Below, piece by piece: positions 46,901-59,463 of a DNA stretch of 64,000 bases; position 1 is the first letter of the stretch; every line of letters starts with the position of its first letter. Under the pieces are notes generated by a model. The model did not search any database. It had not been told where the DNA came from and saw nothing but the letters and a program-made list of their open reading frames with translations. The stretch spans positions 2,914,001-2,978,000 of the forward strand of contig JACCLO010000008.1 of NCBI GenBank assembly GCA_029448655.1, in the 5' to 3' direction. This stretch comes from Wolfiporia cocos (Eukaryota; Basidiomycota; Agaricomycetes; Polyporales; Phaeolaceae). Position numbers and translations under genes: made by a program.

Positions 46901-49900
46901 AATAGTTGGGGAGAGCGCCATAGCGAGATGTCGGAGTCTTGACCAAGATTTAGACCGCGAAGAGTCGAAGCCAGAACCCAACGCACATCCCAGGCATTCG
47001 CGGTGACGTCCAAAACCCGCAAAGGCCGTTGGCCAAGAGCGACGACTCGAGCGAGCTCCGCGTCGAGGAGCGGTTGCCCTCGCGCGCCCAGCGCAAGTGC
47101 CAGCGTGCCCAGCGCGAGTGCCCGCCAGCCGAGAGAATTGTGCGACGTAAAATGCAGAAGCAAGCAGAGGCTGATATTGCACGAGCGTCAACGGCGATAA
47201 GCGAGCAGCTAGCAGGGCGCATGTGCGCGTACGTCCAGGTCGTCAAGCAGCGCAAGCGAGCTGGGAAGAAGTCAACCTCGCACCACCACGTCGCCATCTG
47301 CGCGACACGCCCACCGACCCGTCCAGCGCCTGCGTTCGTCCCCCTGTTCCGAGATTAGCACAGCACCGCGTTGGGAGCCCTCCGGCCGAAGAAGAAGCCC
47401 TCTCGCCTCGCCCATGCTCGCGAAAGACAAAGTTGCGTCTGATCTCGCGAAGACAATTCCAATCTGCACGCGATTTTTTGCAGTGTCTTGTCTGCCTGCC
47501 TCGCTGAATTGCGCCCATTCCGAATAGCGTGCATTCCGAATTGCTCGCTCCGTGGCAGGCGCGAGCGCCGTCGGTGGTCGGCCGCGCTTGTGCGCGTTCG
47601 GTTCGGACGAGCACAAGGCCGCAGCCCCTCAAACAAGAACACAGCCAGGAGGAGCAGGAACAACAGCTGCGTGCATCAGAACGCGGCGAGCCGGAGCGCC
47701 CGGCCCATAGGGAGCTAGCGGCCTCCGAATTTGACTGCGTCGACGAGGCCGTCGGACGGCTTGCTATCGTGCGTTCTGCGCGGGATGACGCACAGCAAAT
47801 GCTCGCCCGTCGGAGGCAAGTGATTGAATGCGAATCGGCAGCCCCTCTTCCTCCGCACGCGCCCGCTCCCAGGCATCCCCTCTACCGCCGCACCAATGTC
47901 CTCGGTGGGTGGGCGCTCATGTTCTGATCGCGTGCTCTTGTGCGGGGGGAGACGCTGCCTGCCGGAAGACACACTTGGTTTGTATTCCTTTCGGAGTCAG
48001 AGGCTGCTCATATCATAGAATGATATTGCCCGTTACAGCCGCTGGCGTCAGATAGAGTCCCACGAGTCCCAGGATGTCAGCGCAAGGCAGACAGATAATG
48101 GGAAAGCAGGCCAGTAACCTCGCGGCGCGCAGGGTGAGTGGGTGTGGCTAGGAGGCCGTTTGTCAGAGCAATCACCCTGCGTGCCGTTCCCGTCGGAGAC
48201 GTTGTGGCGCCCGATCGGGCACAGTCAGCAGTGCAGGTCTCAGGACAGCATGGTGGAGCCCCGAGCGTCGACCGCTCCGAGGAGCCGCTGGCAGGACGGC
48301 GGAAGTGTCGAGGACGATCACCCGAGAATGTCGGGACAGACTGTGTTCCACGTCTCAGCTGGTGGAAGACGGGAACGATGCGAACCGCAGGACGGACCCG
48401 GGCACATCGCCGCATCGTGAACATGCATATCCCGGCCGTGGGCAGGAAGTTTGCAGCGGCCGTGCACGATCCTATTGCGTCCGGGAGGCACACGACATGC
48501 GGACGCATTCACTCGATAGCAATCTCCGTGCCTTCTCATCGTCGACCGCTCACACTCGTCCAGCGCAACGACGCGCAGCTTCCTTTCTCGCCCGGTCGTC
48601 TGTGATCGGCCGGCCCGCGGTGGAGCACTGGCTAGCGGCCATCCAGCACGCTACCCTCGTTATCCACCGCTGATCGATCGCGACGAGTAACAGCTCCGGT
48701 TTTCACCCGGATCCCGCCAGCGTGCCTCCCGCGATTGGCCCGGCACGCGCGCGCTGCCGCGGCGCGCCACAGCCGTGGGAAGCGCGTCCCGACGCCTTCC
48801 CCTTCCGGGGGCCGGCGCGCCTTGTCCACCGGGCTCCTGCGTGTGCCGACGCGCGTCCGCACTCCGGCTATGGACGTGGCCTGCGTGGCTCGGTCCTGGA
48901 CGGCACGCTGGCCTCCGATCCGCCTGTTGGGACGGCCTCGGTACGCTGGCTGCCGGACCGCGCCCGCGGCTCAGACGACCCCCCATGTGGCACGCAGCGC
49001 AAACGGTTTGTCCGATGCGCAAACGGTTTGTCCGACATGTGTGCGCGATCTGCGCGATCGTCTGCTCGCTCGGGACATATGATCGACCCGACGTCACAAC
49101 ACTTGGCGGCTATGGCTCGGCGGCCTGGGACTCGAACTTGCGTAGTGGCGCTGCTCATTCAACGGCACCGCTCCCGGGAGCTTCGTGTTCTTCTCCGCTT
49201 TGCTGCCTTTTGCCTGCTCCACAATCTGCGCTGCTGGTCACTTGCATGATTTGCACTCTCCATCCGACAATTCCTCTTTTGCTGTTCTGTGCGCGCAGCG
49301 TCATGGATTACATGCTCTCTTGCAATCTGTCTCTCTGGTGGGATGCAGCAGACTTTCGCACAGACGTTCTCAACGGTTCACACCCGGACATGCCAACGCA
49401 TGCTCCGTACGTGAGCGCTCCCATGCAGCGGAGCTCATGTCACGCTCCTCGATACAATAATGGCATGCTCCGCAGCCGCGTTCTCTGCTCTGAATACCAT
49501 ACCCTGCCCCGTGCCTGGTCGCCGTGAGTAACCCCTGTCGTCGTACACCGTAGTCGTCAGTCTATCTATGAAATGCTACGGCGTGATTTTGACTCCGGTC
49601 CAGACTCCCGTCGTGCAGCATATCTGCGCAGGCCGGGCGTGCGTACCAGAACGCAGGTTCCCCTTCACGCCGCGTTCCCAGCTGCTGACGGGTCGCTACG
49701 CGCTCCGCCAGCAGCTCACCCAGGGAAGCCGCGCCTCACCGGTCCGTGCCCGCGCCTTAGCGCGCCACGCTGCAATCCGCGCACGACGATAGGGCGCGAC
49801 GGAGCGCGGCGCACGCAGGCATGACGTCCTCCGTGTCTCGCGTCACCCACACTCGGGCCCCTTCACCCAGCGTCGATCCATATATCGCCGCTTCTGAGGG

Positions 49901-51840
49901 AGAGCCGCACCGCTGCACGGGCAGGACGCACCGTGCGCCGTCCGCGGGCGCGCGCACGCAGCTGCGGTGATCCTGCACGCGGGCCCTCTCGCTCCGCCGA
50001 CACACTTTCACTGTCTGTGGTCTGTTTCAGGACATGCTAGTTTTCGAACTTGCCATCCACATCCCACCGCGCACGATCAGAGCATAGGCGTCTCGCAGTC
50101 GGACCCGGGCCCTGTGGCGCGTGCAGTGCATGGACGGCACGGAAGCCGTGTTCGACGGGCGCGACGGGCGACGTTTAGCGCGCTCCGGGTGCCGGCGTCG
50201 CGGTGGCGGCGGGGCGCGGGAGCGCGGCATGGAAGCTGGTCGTCGCCCACGGCGGAGGCACCTCGTTGGGCGGGGCGCACCGGGCTGGCTGTGCTGTGCA
50301 GCGGACGGGTGGCAGATGCAGATGCGGATGTGGTACGACGACGATGACGACGGACGGGTCGGGTCGATCGTGCGTGCTGCGGAATCTGAGATGCTCGCTC
50401 GAGTGTAGACTGACTCTGGTTGAGGTTATTTTGGCGAGGCGAGTGGCCGCGGCCAGTGCGAGCGTGGCTCAGGACGAGAATAGAATGTCCCCAAGGAAAA
50501 TGGGGGATTCGATGCCGTTGCTGACACCGGCGGTGAATATCTGGATGGCTGGTATGTTGGGAGACGCCGTCCCTGCATGATACGAGGCAAGGAGCGAATC
50601 ATGTCGTGCCAGACGCGTCAGGCTATGTGTCTGTACATGTCTGCATTATGACGATCGCGAGCTGGCAAGTACGAGCAATTGAAGCCGATCATCGCATCTT
50701 GGGCGGTGACTGTTAGCAACTCCAGCAGCCCATCTCACTAGTTCATCGCAATGTGCATCGCCTTCGATCATAGCAAGACTCCCAGTAGCTGTCTAACTCC
50801 GCAGGCCTTTGTGCGGGCGGCCACAGCGCCCTCATGAAATGGTGGACGGCCAAAAATACACACCAATCCGATCTGTGTGATTGTGATAGCGGCGAGCGAG
50901 GGGATTGGCCTGAAGGATTGCCCGGCGAGCGGAGTCCGGGGGGCTGCGAGGTGCGGGGTACCGCATGCACGCGCTGGAGAGAGATTCTGGCTGAAGTCGA
51001 ATGCGCGGCGCGGGGTGCGTGCGCGCGATGTGGCGGCGAGGGAGCGCGGGGTGGGGCCGACGGGGATGCACCGCCCACATGAGCCGCTGCACTGCGCCCC
51101 GTTTGATGGACCCAGGTCCGGGTGGGGCGACAGAAATAACGGCACGCGCGAAAGTGCTGTCTTGATGGGCGCGCAAGCGCTTTGAGGGTGGGCATGATAT
51201 CACTGTCGGTATATTGGTCGCAAAGCTCAGGCCACCCGCGCGGCTACGGCGGCAATAGGCAGGAATTTGGATTGCTCGGGTGCGCGCGCTGGCCGGGGCC
51301 TCGCCACGGCGGGCAGAGCAGGTCCAGGATGCGCGCGGTGGGCCGCCTTATGCCCGACCCGACCCCGGCGGGGACATCCATGGCGCACAACCATCTGCCA
51401 TCATTCAGCCTGAGGCGGTCCGGCTCCGCATCAGGCATCATTTGCGAGCGGACGGTGGGGGACAGGAGTAGGACTGCTGGCACGCGAGCCGACCTGGCGG
51501 CGTGATGGTTGCGATCGCGCAGAATAGACTTGCGGGGACGTCGGCGCAGGAGCCGAAGGGCTCGCTGCACTCGCAGCGGCGGCGTTCGCAGCGGCGGCAC
51601 CCGCAGCCTCCCCTCGCAGCCTCGCAGCGGGAACGACCATACTCCCACTAGCTCATTCCCGCTCTTCTCCCAGTCCCCTCGCCGTTGTTGCCGACAGTCG
51701 CGGAGCGAGGACCGCGGAAGATCCGTTGCATCCCGAAGCGACGTCGACTTCGCCAGCCACCTAGCGAATTTCACGCATCGGCTTTCCGCGGCTCTCGCGC
51801 GGCAATCACTCGGCATGGGTAAAAATGGCTGACTGTTTGG
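46901..51840. other. GC-rich region, no supported gene
   Basis: Very GC-rich, with long open frames on all strands expected from composition. No recognisable domain. A 20-bp direct duplication lies at 48997-49036. The right end grades into the PMA1 promoter. Confidence 0.45.
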
Positions 51841-52036
51841 CCCTGTTTGCGCCCCCTGCGATGTGAACCTCGTTATTTAAGACGCCCGCCAGTTTCGCTG
51901 GCGGTCTATCCTCCCTTCCACATCCAACCTACACCCGCAAGTGTTGTCCGGCAGCCCTTCGCTCTAGCGATTTCGTTAGACTCCCTTAGGGTTTTCCCTA
52001 CCTCCCCTCCCCTCTTCACCACCCGCACACCTACTC
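51841..52036 (+). promoter_or_regulatory. PMA1 promoter and 5' leader
   Basis: TTATTTAAG at 51873-51881 is TATA-like, 164 bp upstream of the start codon. A perfect 7-bp-stem hairpin (CCGCCAG-TTTCG-CTGGCGG, 51886-51904) follows. The stretch from about 51905 to the ATG is pyrimidine-rich, as is common before strongly expressed fungal genes. Confidence 0.55.
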
Positions 52037-55000
52037 ATGTCGTCCAACGTTGAGAAGGAGGCCGGCTCCACCGAGCCGGTCAAGGACACTAGTCAGCCCG
52101 GCACCCCTGTCGAGGTTGAGAAGAAGAAGAGGGAGTACAAGGACTTCGGCCACGAAGAGGAAAAGGCTACACGTACGCGTCCTCTTTTTTTCGCTTGCAT
52201 GGCTCCGTTGACGCCCGCCTCTGCAGATGCTTTGGTTGATATGTCGCAGATTCAACTGCGTGCGGAGGATCTCTACGACAAGGAGAAGGTCGACCTCGAG
52301 ACGATCGTCGTCGAGGACGTGTTCAAGTTGCTTCAGTGCGACGAGAACGGTCTCACCGACGACGAGGCTCAACGCCGTATCGAGCTCTTTGGTCCCAACA
52401 GGCTCGAGACTGAGGAGCAGAACGCGTTCCTTCAGGTCAGTCCATCCCGCGTCGTGATGTCATCGTTCTTTGATTAACAGATTCCCCTTAGTTCCTGAGT
52501 TTCATGTGGAACCCCTTGTCCTGGGTCATGGAGGGTGCGGCGCTTGTCGCTATCGTCCTGTCCAACGGAGAACACCAACCCCCGGACTGGGAGGACTTCA
52601 TCGGTATCGTCCTCCTGCTGTTCATCAACTCGGCCATCGGTTTCTACGAGGAGCGCAACGCTGGTAATGCTGTCAAGGCTCTCATGGACTCGCTCGCCCC
52701 TAAGGCGAAGGTTAAGCGTGCCGGCCAGTGGCGTGAGATAGAGTCCGCCGATCTCGTCCCCGGTGACATGATCTCGTTCAAGATTGGTGACATCGTTCCC
52801 GCCGACTGTCGGCTCACGGAGGCCATCAACGTCTCGATCGACCAGGCTGCTCTTACTGGAGAGTCTCTGCCCCAGAGCAAGAAGATGGGTGACCAGTGTT
52901 TCTCGTATGTATTATACCCCTGTTCCATCCCGGGCTGTGGCTGACGTGTTCAACAGTGGTTCCACCTGTAAGCAGGGTGAGGCTGAGGGTGTCGTCATCT
53001 CCACTGGTCCCAACACCTTCTTCGGTCGTGCGGCGTCTCTCGTCGGTCAGGACGACGACACCACCGGTCACTTGCAGAAGATTCTCGCGCAGATTGGTTC
53101 CTTCTGCTTGGTCTCCATCGGTATCTTCGTCATCGCCGAGATCTTCTGTCTCTACGCCGGTTTCCGCTTCAACTACCGTCGCGGTCTCAACAACATCCTG
53201 GTGCTTTTGATCGGTGGTATCCCCATTGCCATGCCCACTGTGTTGTCCGTCACTCTCGCCGTCGGTGCTCAGCAGCTCGCGAAGTACAAGGCCATCGTCA
53301 CCCGTATCACCGCCATCGAGGAGCTTGCTGCCGTCACCATTCTGTGCTCTGACAAGACTGGTACGCTCACCACCAACAAGCTTACCATCGACCGTGAGAC
53401 CGTTCGTACCTACGGCCCCTTCACTTCGGAGGACGTCATCCTTCTCGCCGCGTACGCCTCCCGTACTGAGAACCAGGACGCTATCGACGCTTGCGTCGTC
53501 GGCGCTCTCGGCAACACTTCTCGCGCTCGCGATGGCATCAAGCTGCTCGACTTCAAGCCCTTCAACCCCGTTGACAAGCGTACCGAGATCACGTACCGCG
53601 AGGAGTCGACTGGCAAGCTCAAGCGTGTCACCAAGGGTATGACTGGTATCATCATCGAGCTTTGCACGCGCAACAAGACTGAGGAGATTGAGAACCGTCT
53701 CGAGGCTGACGTCGAGGAGTTCGCCATGCGTGGTCTTCGTGCTCTCGCTGTTGCGTTCGAGGAGGTTGACGGTGACGATTTCGAGGGCGAGGGTAACGGT
53801 TTCGAGCTCATTGGTCTCCTCCCCATCTTCGACCCTCCCCGTAGCGACACCAAGCAGACCATCGACGATGCCCAAGCTCTCGGTGTTCGTGTCAAGATGG
53901 TTACCGGTGACCAGCTCGCTATCGCGAAGGAGACCGGTCGTCGTCTCGGCCTCGGTGACCACATGTACCCCGCTAAAGTGCTCAAGGACGGTCCTGAGCC
54001 TGGAGGCAAGCACGGTTCGCTCGACGAGATGATTCTCGATGCCGATGGTTTCGCTGGTGTCTTCCCCGAGCACAAGTATGAGATTGTCAAGCGTCTCCAG
54101 GGTCTCGGCCACCTGTGCGCGATGACTGGTGATGGTGCCAACGACGCTCCGGCTCTGTCCCGTGCCAACGTCGGTATCGCCGTCGAGGGTGCCACTGACG
54201 CCGCCCGTGGTGCTGCTGACATTGTCTTGACTGAGCCCGGTCTTTCCACCATCGTCCACGCTATCCGCGGTTCCCGTGTCATCTTCCAACGTATGAGGAA
54301 CTACTCGATCTACGCGTGCGCTGTCACCATCCGTATCGTCGTCTGCTTCGCCATCCTGTCGTTCGCGTTCAAGTTCGACTTCCCGCCGTTCATGGTCCTG
54401 ATCATTGCCCTGCTCAACGACGGTACCATCATGACCCTCTCGGTTGACCGTGTCCTGCCCTCGAGCACTCCGGACAGTTGGGATCTCGCGGAGATCTTCT
54501 CGTACGCCGTCGCATACGGCCTGTACCTCACTGCATCCACGTAAGTCTCACTGATATTATCCCGCAGTCTTTGTACTTATGACATCCCCTAGCATCGCGC
54601 TCGTCGCCATTTGCATCAAGACGGACTTCTTCCACCGCAAGTTCGGTGTGACGTTCATGAACGGCGCCACCATGGCCACCGACCACAACGACCCCCAGCT
54701 TCACTCGATCGTCTACCTCCAGGTTGCTATCATCTCGCAGGCTTTGATCTTCGTCACGCGTTCGCACGGATTCTTCTTCATGGAGCGTCCCTCGGTCGCC
54801 CTGTTCTGCGCGTTCTGCATTGCTCAGCTCGTGTCGTCGATCATCGCCGTGTACGCCAACTGGGGCTTCACTCAGATCCACGGTATCTCTGGTGGTTGGG
54901 TTGGTATTGTCTGGGTCTGGGTAAGTGTTGACTGTCTCTTGCACGTTACGTCGTCGCTGACAATATGCTGTAGAACATCGTCTGGTTCATGCCTCTGGAC

Positions 55001-55303
55001 TGGATCAAGTTCGCTATGAAGGCCACCGTCATCAAGAAGCTCCGCGCTCGTCACAACGCGCAGATCGCTCAGGCCGCGAAGTCCACTGGTGGTGTCCCCG
55101 TCACCCGCACCCAGTCTCGTGCCGCTTCCGTCCACGAGTCCCTGTACTCTAACCGTGTATCCTTCATCCGCCGCGCGGCTCGCAAGGTCGGCTTTGGTGG
55201 CAAGGTGTCGATGAAGCCCGAGGAGCTGCAGCGCTTCAGCAGCATCCAGGCTCAGCGCGCCGGCGCCACCCTTGCGCGCAACCCGTCGCGCACAGCCGCA
55301 TAG
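52037..55303 (+). CDS. PMA1: Plasma-membrane H+-ATPase (P3A-type)
   Basis: Proton pump that uses ATP to export H+ and energises nutrient uptake at the plasma membrane. Six exons: 52037-52172, 52227-52435, 52492-52904, 52957-54540, 54593-54920 and 54974-55303. The introns are 52-56 bp, all GT-AG, and together the exons give 999 residues, the usual length. Motifs: LTGES (Thr at 237, actuator domain), CSDKTGTLT with the phosphorylated Asp at 385, and [12 protein letters not shown] (Asp near 645, hinge). Ten membrane segments are expected from the family, and hydrophobic stretches are visible in both halves. The C-terminal tail is basic and Ser-rich, like the autoinhibitory region of fungal pumps. 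Intron 1 (54 bp) has no stop and keeps frame, so its removal rests on splice sites and fit to the family. Confidence 0.97.
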
Positions 55304-56065
55304 ACTTCCGACGTGGTTTGAGATGAGTTCCTTGTGTGCATGTGTGTCCTGACTACTTGCGGTGTATCCCTGTCCCTCCATCCTTTGGTACTTATACCCT
55401 CCCTTGTCCGTATAATAGACACCCGTGAGTCGCATGTTGGTCGCCTACCGGACGCCTGTCACGCCTCTTCATCTCATTCACATTCATGACTGTCCCGCTG
55501 TTTTACGTACGCGTTGCCCCATCATGACTGTGCGGTTCGTAATTACACGCATCTACGATTTTATACGATACCTACATAGAAAAAGTAATTTTAGGCATTG
55601 AAACTCACTGTACTGTGTGTCTGTGTCTGAATGCATTGATAGACTTTGAGACTAACGCGGTGTGATTACAAGTCGAACCCGGGTATCCATTCGGGGATCG
55701 TGTGCTCGTCTGCATCCGAAAGAGAGGGACAAACACTTGATTACACGTAGGTAGTGACCGTAGGTACATGTGCGTGGGCCAAAGGCCGAAGTATGCGGGG
55801 GAAGTAAGGTAGGGAGGATTGAGGGAAATAGCGTTCATGGTGGGGAGTAGTATTATATAATACGTAGTAGAGGCGGGTGGATTATGCCCGAATGAAAAGC
55901 TTACCCAGGATCGATCACAAGGGGGGCGTTCGCAAGGGATTTCGGGAAAGCGGTTGGGCGTGCAAGGAATTGTTCGTCTGCATCTAGCAAGCTTCAGACT
56001 TCTTGCTCAGCGCTCAGCGCCTGGCCTGTATATGTACTGAGAATGCAACTCTCATCCGTTGCATC
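55304..56065. other. PMA1 3' region and intergenic spacer
   Basis: Pyrimidine-rich sequence after the stop, with AT-rich stretches (GTATAATAG near 55410, ATACGATACC near 55565) that could hold polyadenylation signals. No gene seen. Confidence 0.5.
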
Positions 56066-57948
56066 ATGCAGATTTATCTCGTTCGCGTTCGCCAGAGAGC
56101 CGACAAATCACTATTTCTCGAACGCAAGGAACACGCGACTACTGCCGACGATTACATCGCCATATCTCATGTTTGGGGAACGCCGGAGACCATCACACCC
56201 ACAGAGGTCGATGGCGTGGCAGGTATGGAATACTGTGCTCAACCGAGACGAGAATTATTTATCTTCTGCCAGGCCTCGTCCAACTCAGCCCTGGAAAGAA
56301 GGACATCCTGTCTATACTGAGGCGCGAAGATGTTTGTGGAGAAAGCTGGTTCTGGATGGACCTATTCTGCATCGACCAGACTGAGACAGCGTCAATCAGC
56401 ATTACTGACCAGCTCATGGGCATCCCAATGGTTTACAAGTCAAGTCGATGTGTCAAGGTCCTGTTCGAGCACCCGGTATGTGACGCCTGGCACTCTTCCA
56501 CACTTCGCGTTTTGTCAAATCTAGGGCGCAACTTGGATGTGGAAGGGTTCAAAGTGGAAGAACTGGCGCACACTCGGCGTTGCCCCCACCTGTTGTTTTT
56601 TGATCCCTGGTTCGAGCGACTTTGGACCCGACAGGAAGGCTTGTACGGGGAGATCCTCGAGATTGTCGTCCTGAACCCCGTTCCGTGTGCCCGCCTGCAG
56701 GACTCATCGCGGAACAAAGCCTCTGGATGGATTGCTGAGGGCTCGTCGCTTGCGAAGAGGACCGTCGCAGAATCCTTTCTGTACGACAAGCTGGCGTACC
56801 ACGGTGTTCCGCTGGTCAATGCAGAACAAGATCATTTCAACTTGTACCTGGATCTCATATATCGGTACGTCTATCAAACCCATAGTTCGTCGGCCGGATT
56901 GATCTCAGTAAAGAGTAATGTACGCAGGCATCGTTTGGATATCTCAAAGTATGGCGGTGTGCGTGGTCCCGCGCCTACCTACTCGCCGATCCTCGAAGCC
57001 TGGAGGAGTGGACGCATTACGACAAAGCAGCGCGACTACGTACTAGCCGTCTTCCCAGATATCAGTGGCTATGTAGCACCTCCTGCCGCGCGCAAGAAGA
57101 CCCTTCCTGAGCTATTGGAAGATGCTCTCGGTCAACCTCCAATCCGAAACCGCTTCGACATTATCTCCAAGGTACCACGGGGCATGATGATGGAGCCGAA
57201 ATCGTTGAAGGACAGTATGACGTCGTGGATCCCGCCGGAGCCCGCGAACGTCGGCGAAGCATACGACACTTGTGTGCTTTGGCTGCGAGACCAGCATACA
57301 CCGGCAGCCGAGGAGAAGCTCACGCTCATAACGAAGCAAGCCACTCTCGAGAACCTTGAGCTCAGCATGGCGGGCGTGTCGAGTCTACGGGAGTTGTGTA
57401 CGCACTCGATCGATACCGTCAAACACATGATGCTTGTCTCCATTACCGGCCCATGCACGGGGGTGATGAGAGAGGACGTGGGAACACCGCGAGGCCTAGT
57501 TCAGCAGTACCTCGTCCATCAGTTTGCGCCGGTCGCTGTTGCACAGCACCTCGGCCCAACCGGGGGTATGGCCTCCCTTTACCTCGGATCCACCGGTGTC
57601 ATCTCCTTTGATTCAGTCAAGGACGTCCCCGCGGGTGTTTTTAACGAGGAGCTTCGCCGCTACTTGGTATGCATGTTATGTGGGACATCCTTGCGCACTG
57701 CGGACATGATCCTGGCGTCAGCATCCCTCCAACTTATGTCAACCCCGTTCGGAAAGCTTCTGGCTTTGATACGTCTTGAATGGCTTGAACGGGTGGCAGA
57801 ACCAGAGCTTCTTCTACTAAGCTCAAACCTGTGGTTCATGCATGGTTTCTTAGTCGGCCATCGCACGAGCGTAGGGATCAGAATCATAGGAAAGACAGCC
57901 ATACCCTCTCGCGCCTTTTGGGACACTGTTGAGGCGTCACTCAAGTAG
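56066..57948 (+). CDS. HET-domain protein (heterokaryon-incompatibility type)
   Basis: HET domains are fungal modules linked to non-self recognition and regulated cell death; the biochemical activity here is unknown. ATG 56066, exon 1 to 56222, a 50-bp GT-AG intron (56223-56272), exon 2 to TAG 57946-57948; 610 residues. The N-terminal third carries the HET signatures: YIAISHVWG in exon 1 and WFWMDLFCIDQTE in exon 2. Joining at this intron gives VDGVAGLVQLSPGKKDIL, which fits the family spacing, while the frames would not meet otherwise. The remaining roughly 400 residues match no domain that I recognise. It lies in tandem after PMA1. Upstream exons cannot be excluded. Confidence 0.88.
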
Positions 57949-58663
57949 TTGACGGGAGACCGCACACCGCACAGATAAGAACTACGTCTCTGTACTTCAG
58001 GCACCCTACGAGAACCGAAAAGACACGTCAAGTTTGTGCAACCTCATGTACGTGCTAGAACTTCTTGCGATTTCGGCGAGCGCGAGCTTGCTCGCCAGTG
58101 CGGTTGCGGGCTCTCCTGAAGATGTATATCCTCGCATTTCGTAGATCTCGTCCCCATTCGTTTACCCTTGTACACGACGACACGCGCTCAATAACCGGAA
58201 TTTTATGCTATCTTGCTGACGCTCCAACCCAAGCCACTCAACTTAAGTTCCATCGTCGAAACTCTCCGGGGGCACACGGATGCTGCTGTCGTACTCCGCA
58301 CTCCTGCGTCATTTACGCCAGAATCAGTATAAGGACAGGAGGAGAGGCATAAGGAAAAGATCCCATCCATCGACGGGAGCTTAATGGATGGGCGCTCCCA
58401 AGGTACGCGAAGTGGGGGATATCCGTCTGACCGATATCTTTCGCTCCCCGAGCCAGCGATTGCATCGCGAGCGGGATTGCAGAGTCATACCGACAGGTTT
58501 TGTAGCCTGAGCGGCGGTTACGTACGCCCTCTGCAAGGGTTCGCTGGTATGGGGATATGGCTTGAACGAGCTCATACGGTGTATTCTCAATTGACTAAAG
58601 CCAGAGCTTCGTTCTAAGCTATGACATGACAGTAAATATGGGAATCCATTTCTGCTCACTACT
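57949..58663. other. Intergenic, no supported gene
   Basis: Short frames only, none with a domain. Probably includes the 3' end of the HET gene. Confidence 0.45.
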
Positions 58664-58975
58664 ATGCACGCAAAGCCGAGAAAGCTAGCATCGCTGGTCA
58701 GCGCTTCAGCTTCAGCACCGACCGCTATCTGTGAGCGTACCGTCTCGCTCCAAGGCGAACAAGCGGATACTGCACGACGGCGTCTCGAAAGTGTCGCCTC
58801 CGAAGTCAAGAATGTCGAGACGTGCGGAAATACGAAAGACGTGAAAGAGGTGCTGACCCTGCATGACGATGACGATACCATCCGGTGGGAAGAGGACGAC
58901 ATATGGGGCAGCTTCGCGATGTGCTACCCGGGAGACAACATGAGCACATCTGAGAGGACTAGTTCTCTCTGCTGA
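58664..58975 (+). CDS. Small hypothetical protein (uncertain)
   Basis: A 103-codon ATG-started frame with a Ser/Ala-rich start and an acidic, Asp-rich C-terminal half (LTLHDDDDTIRWEEDD). No domain recognised and no splice evidence. It could be a chance frame; listed only because its composition looks protein-like. Confidence 0.2.
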   Translation: MHAKPRKLASLVSASASAPTAICERTVSLQGEQADTARRRLESVASEVKNVETCGNTKDVKEVLTLHDDDDTIRWEEDDIWGSFAMCYPGDNMSTSERTSSLC

Positions 58976-59463
58976 GGACATAGCATTCTTACTAGTACGA
59001 ATTGCTACACATGGACAGGCCGATTGTCGACCGAAATATGGGTTGATGCTGAATCAAATATTTATCGCTAGCAGTGCATGGCATCGTGTATCTGCACGAT
59101 TCTACACACGGGACGTACACCACTAACGCGCGTATCTTGTGTATGTATGTACACGTATTTCTTTCCTGCAGCATCAGGCAAGTCTGTACCACTCCCATAA
59201 TCTCGTGCCTGAATCCGAGACTTGAAACCTAAAGCTCGAGACGACATGCGCCGTGCACAAATGAATGGCGCATATGCGGAAATCATACGGAACGAGCACA
59301 CCGACCGACATCAATAAAAATACGAACGGGCACGAGACCACACTACGCGCCACTGTACGGTGGACTGCTGCACCCGCACCGCACGGCGAGCCTGGGCAGT
59401 CCGCCACTACCAACACCGAAGCCGAAGCCCGAGGCGATCGGAGGGGACCTCGTCTCCCCGCGA
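58976..59463. other. Intergenic; includes the SDS23 3' flank
   Basis: No supported gene. On the minus strand this is directly downstream of the SDS23-like stop codon and probably contains its 3' UTR. Confidence 0.45.

Noticed and set aside
46829..51832. Many 100-250-codon frames on both strands
   Set aside because: GC-rich composition removes stops; translations are Arg/Pro/Ala-rich with no recognisable domain or consistent splice structure.
52853..54289. A 478-codon minus-strand frame opposite PMA1
   Set aside because: Shadow of the C/G-ending codons of PMA1; low-complexity translation and no domain.
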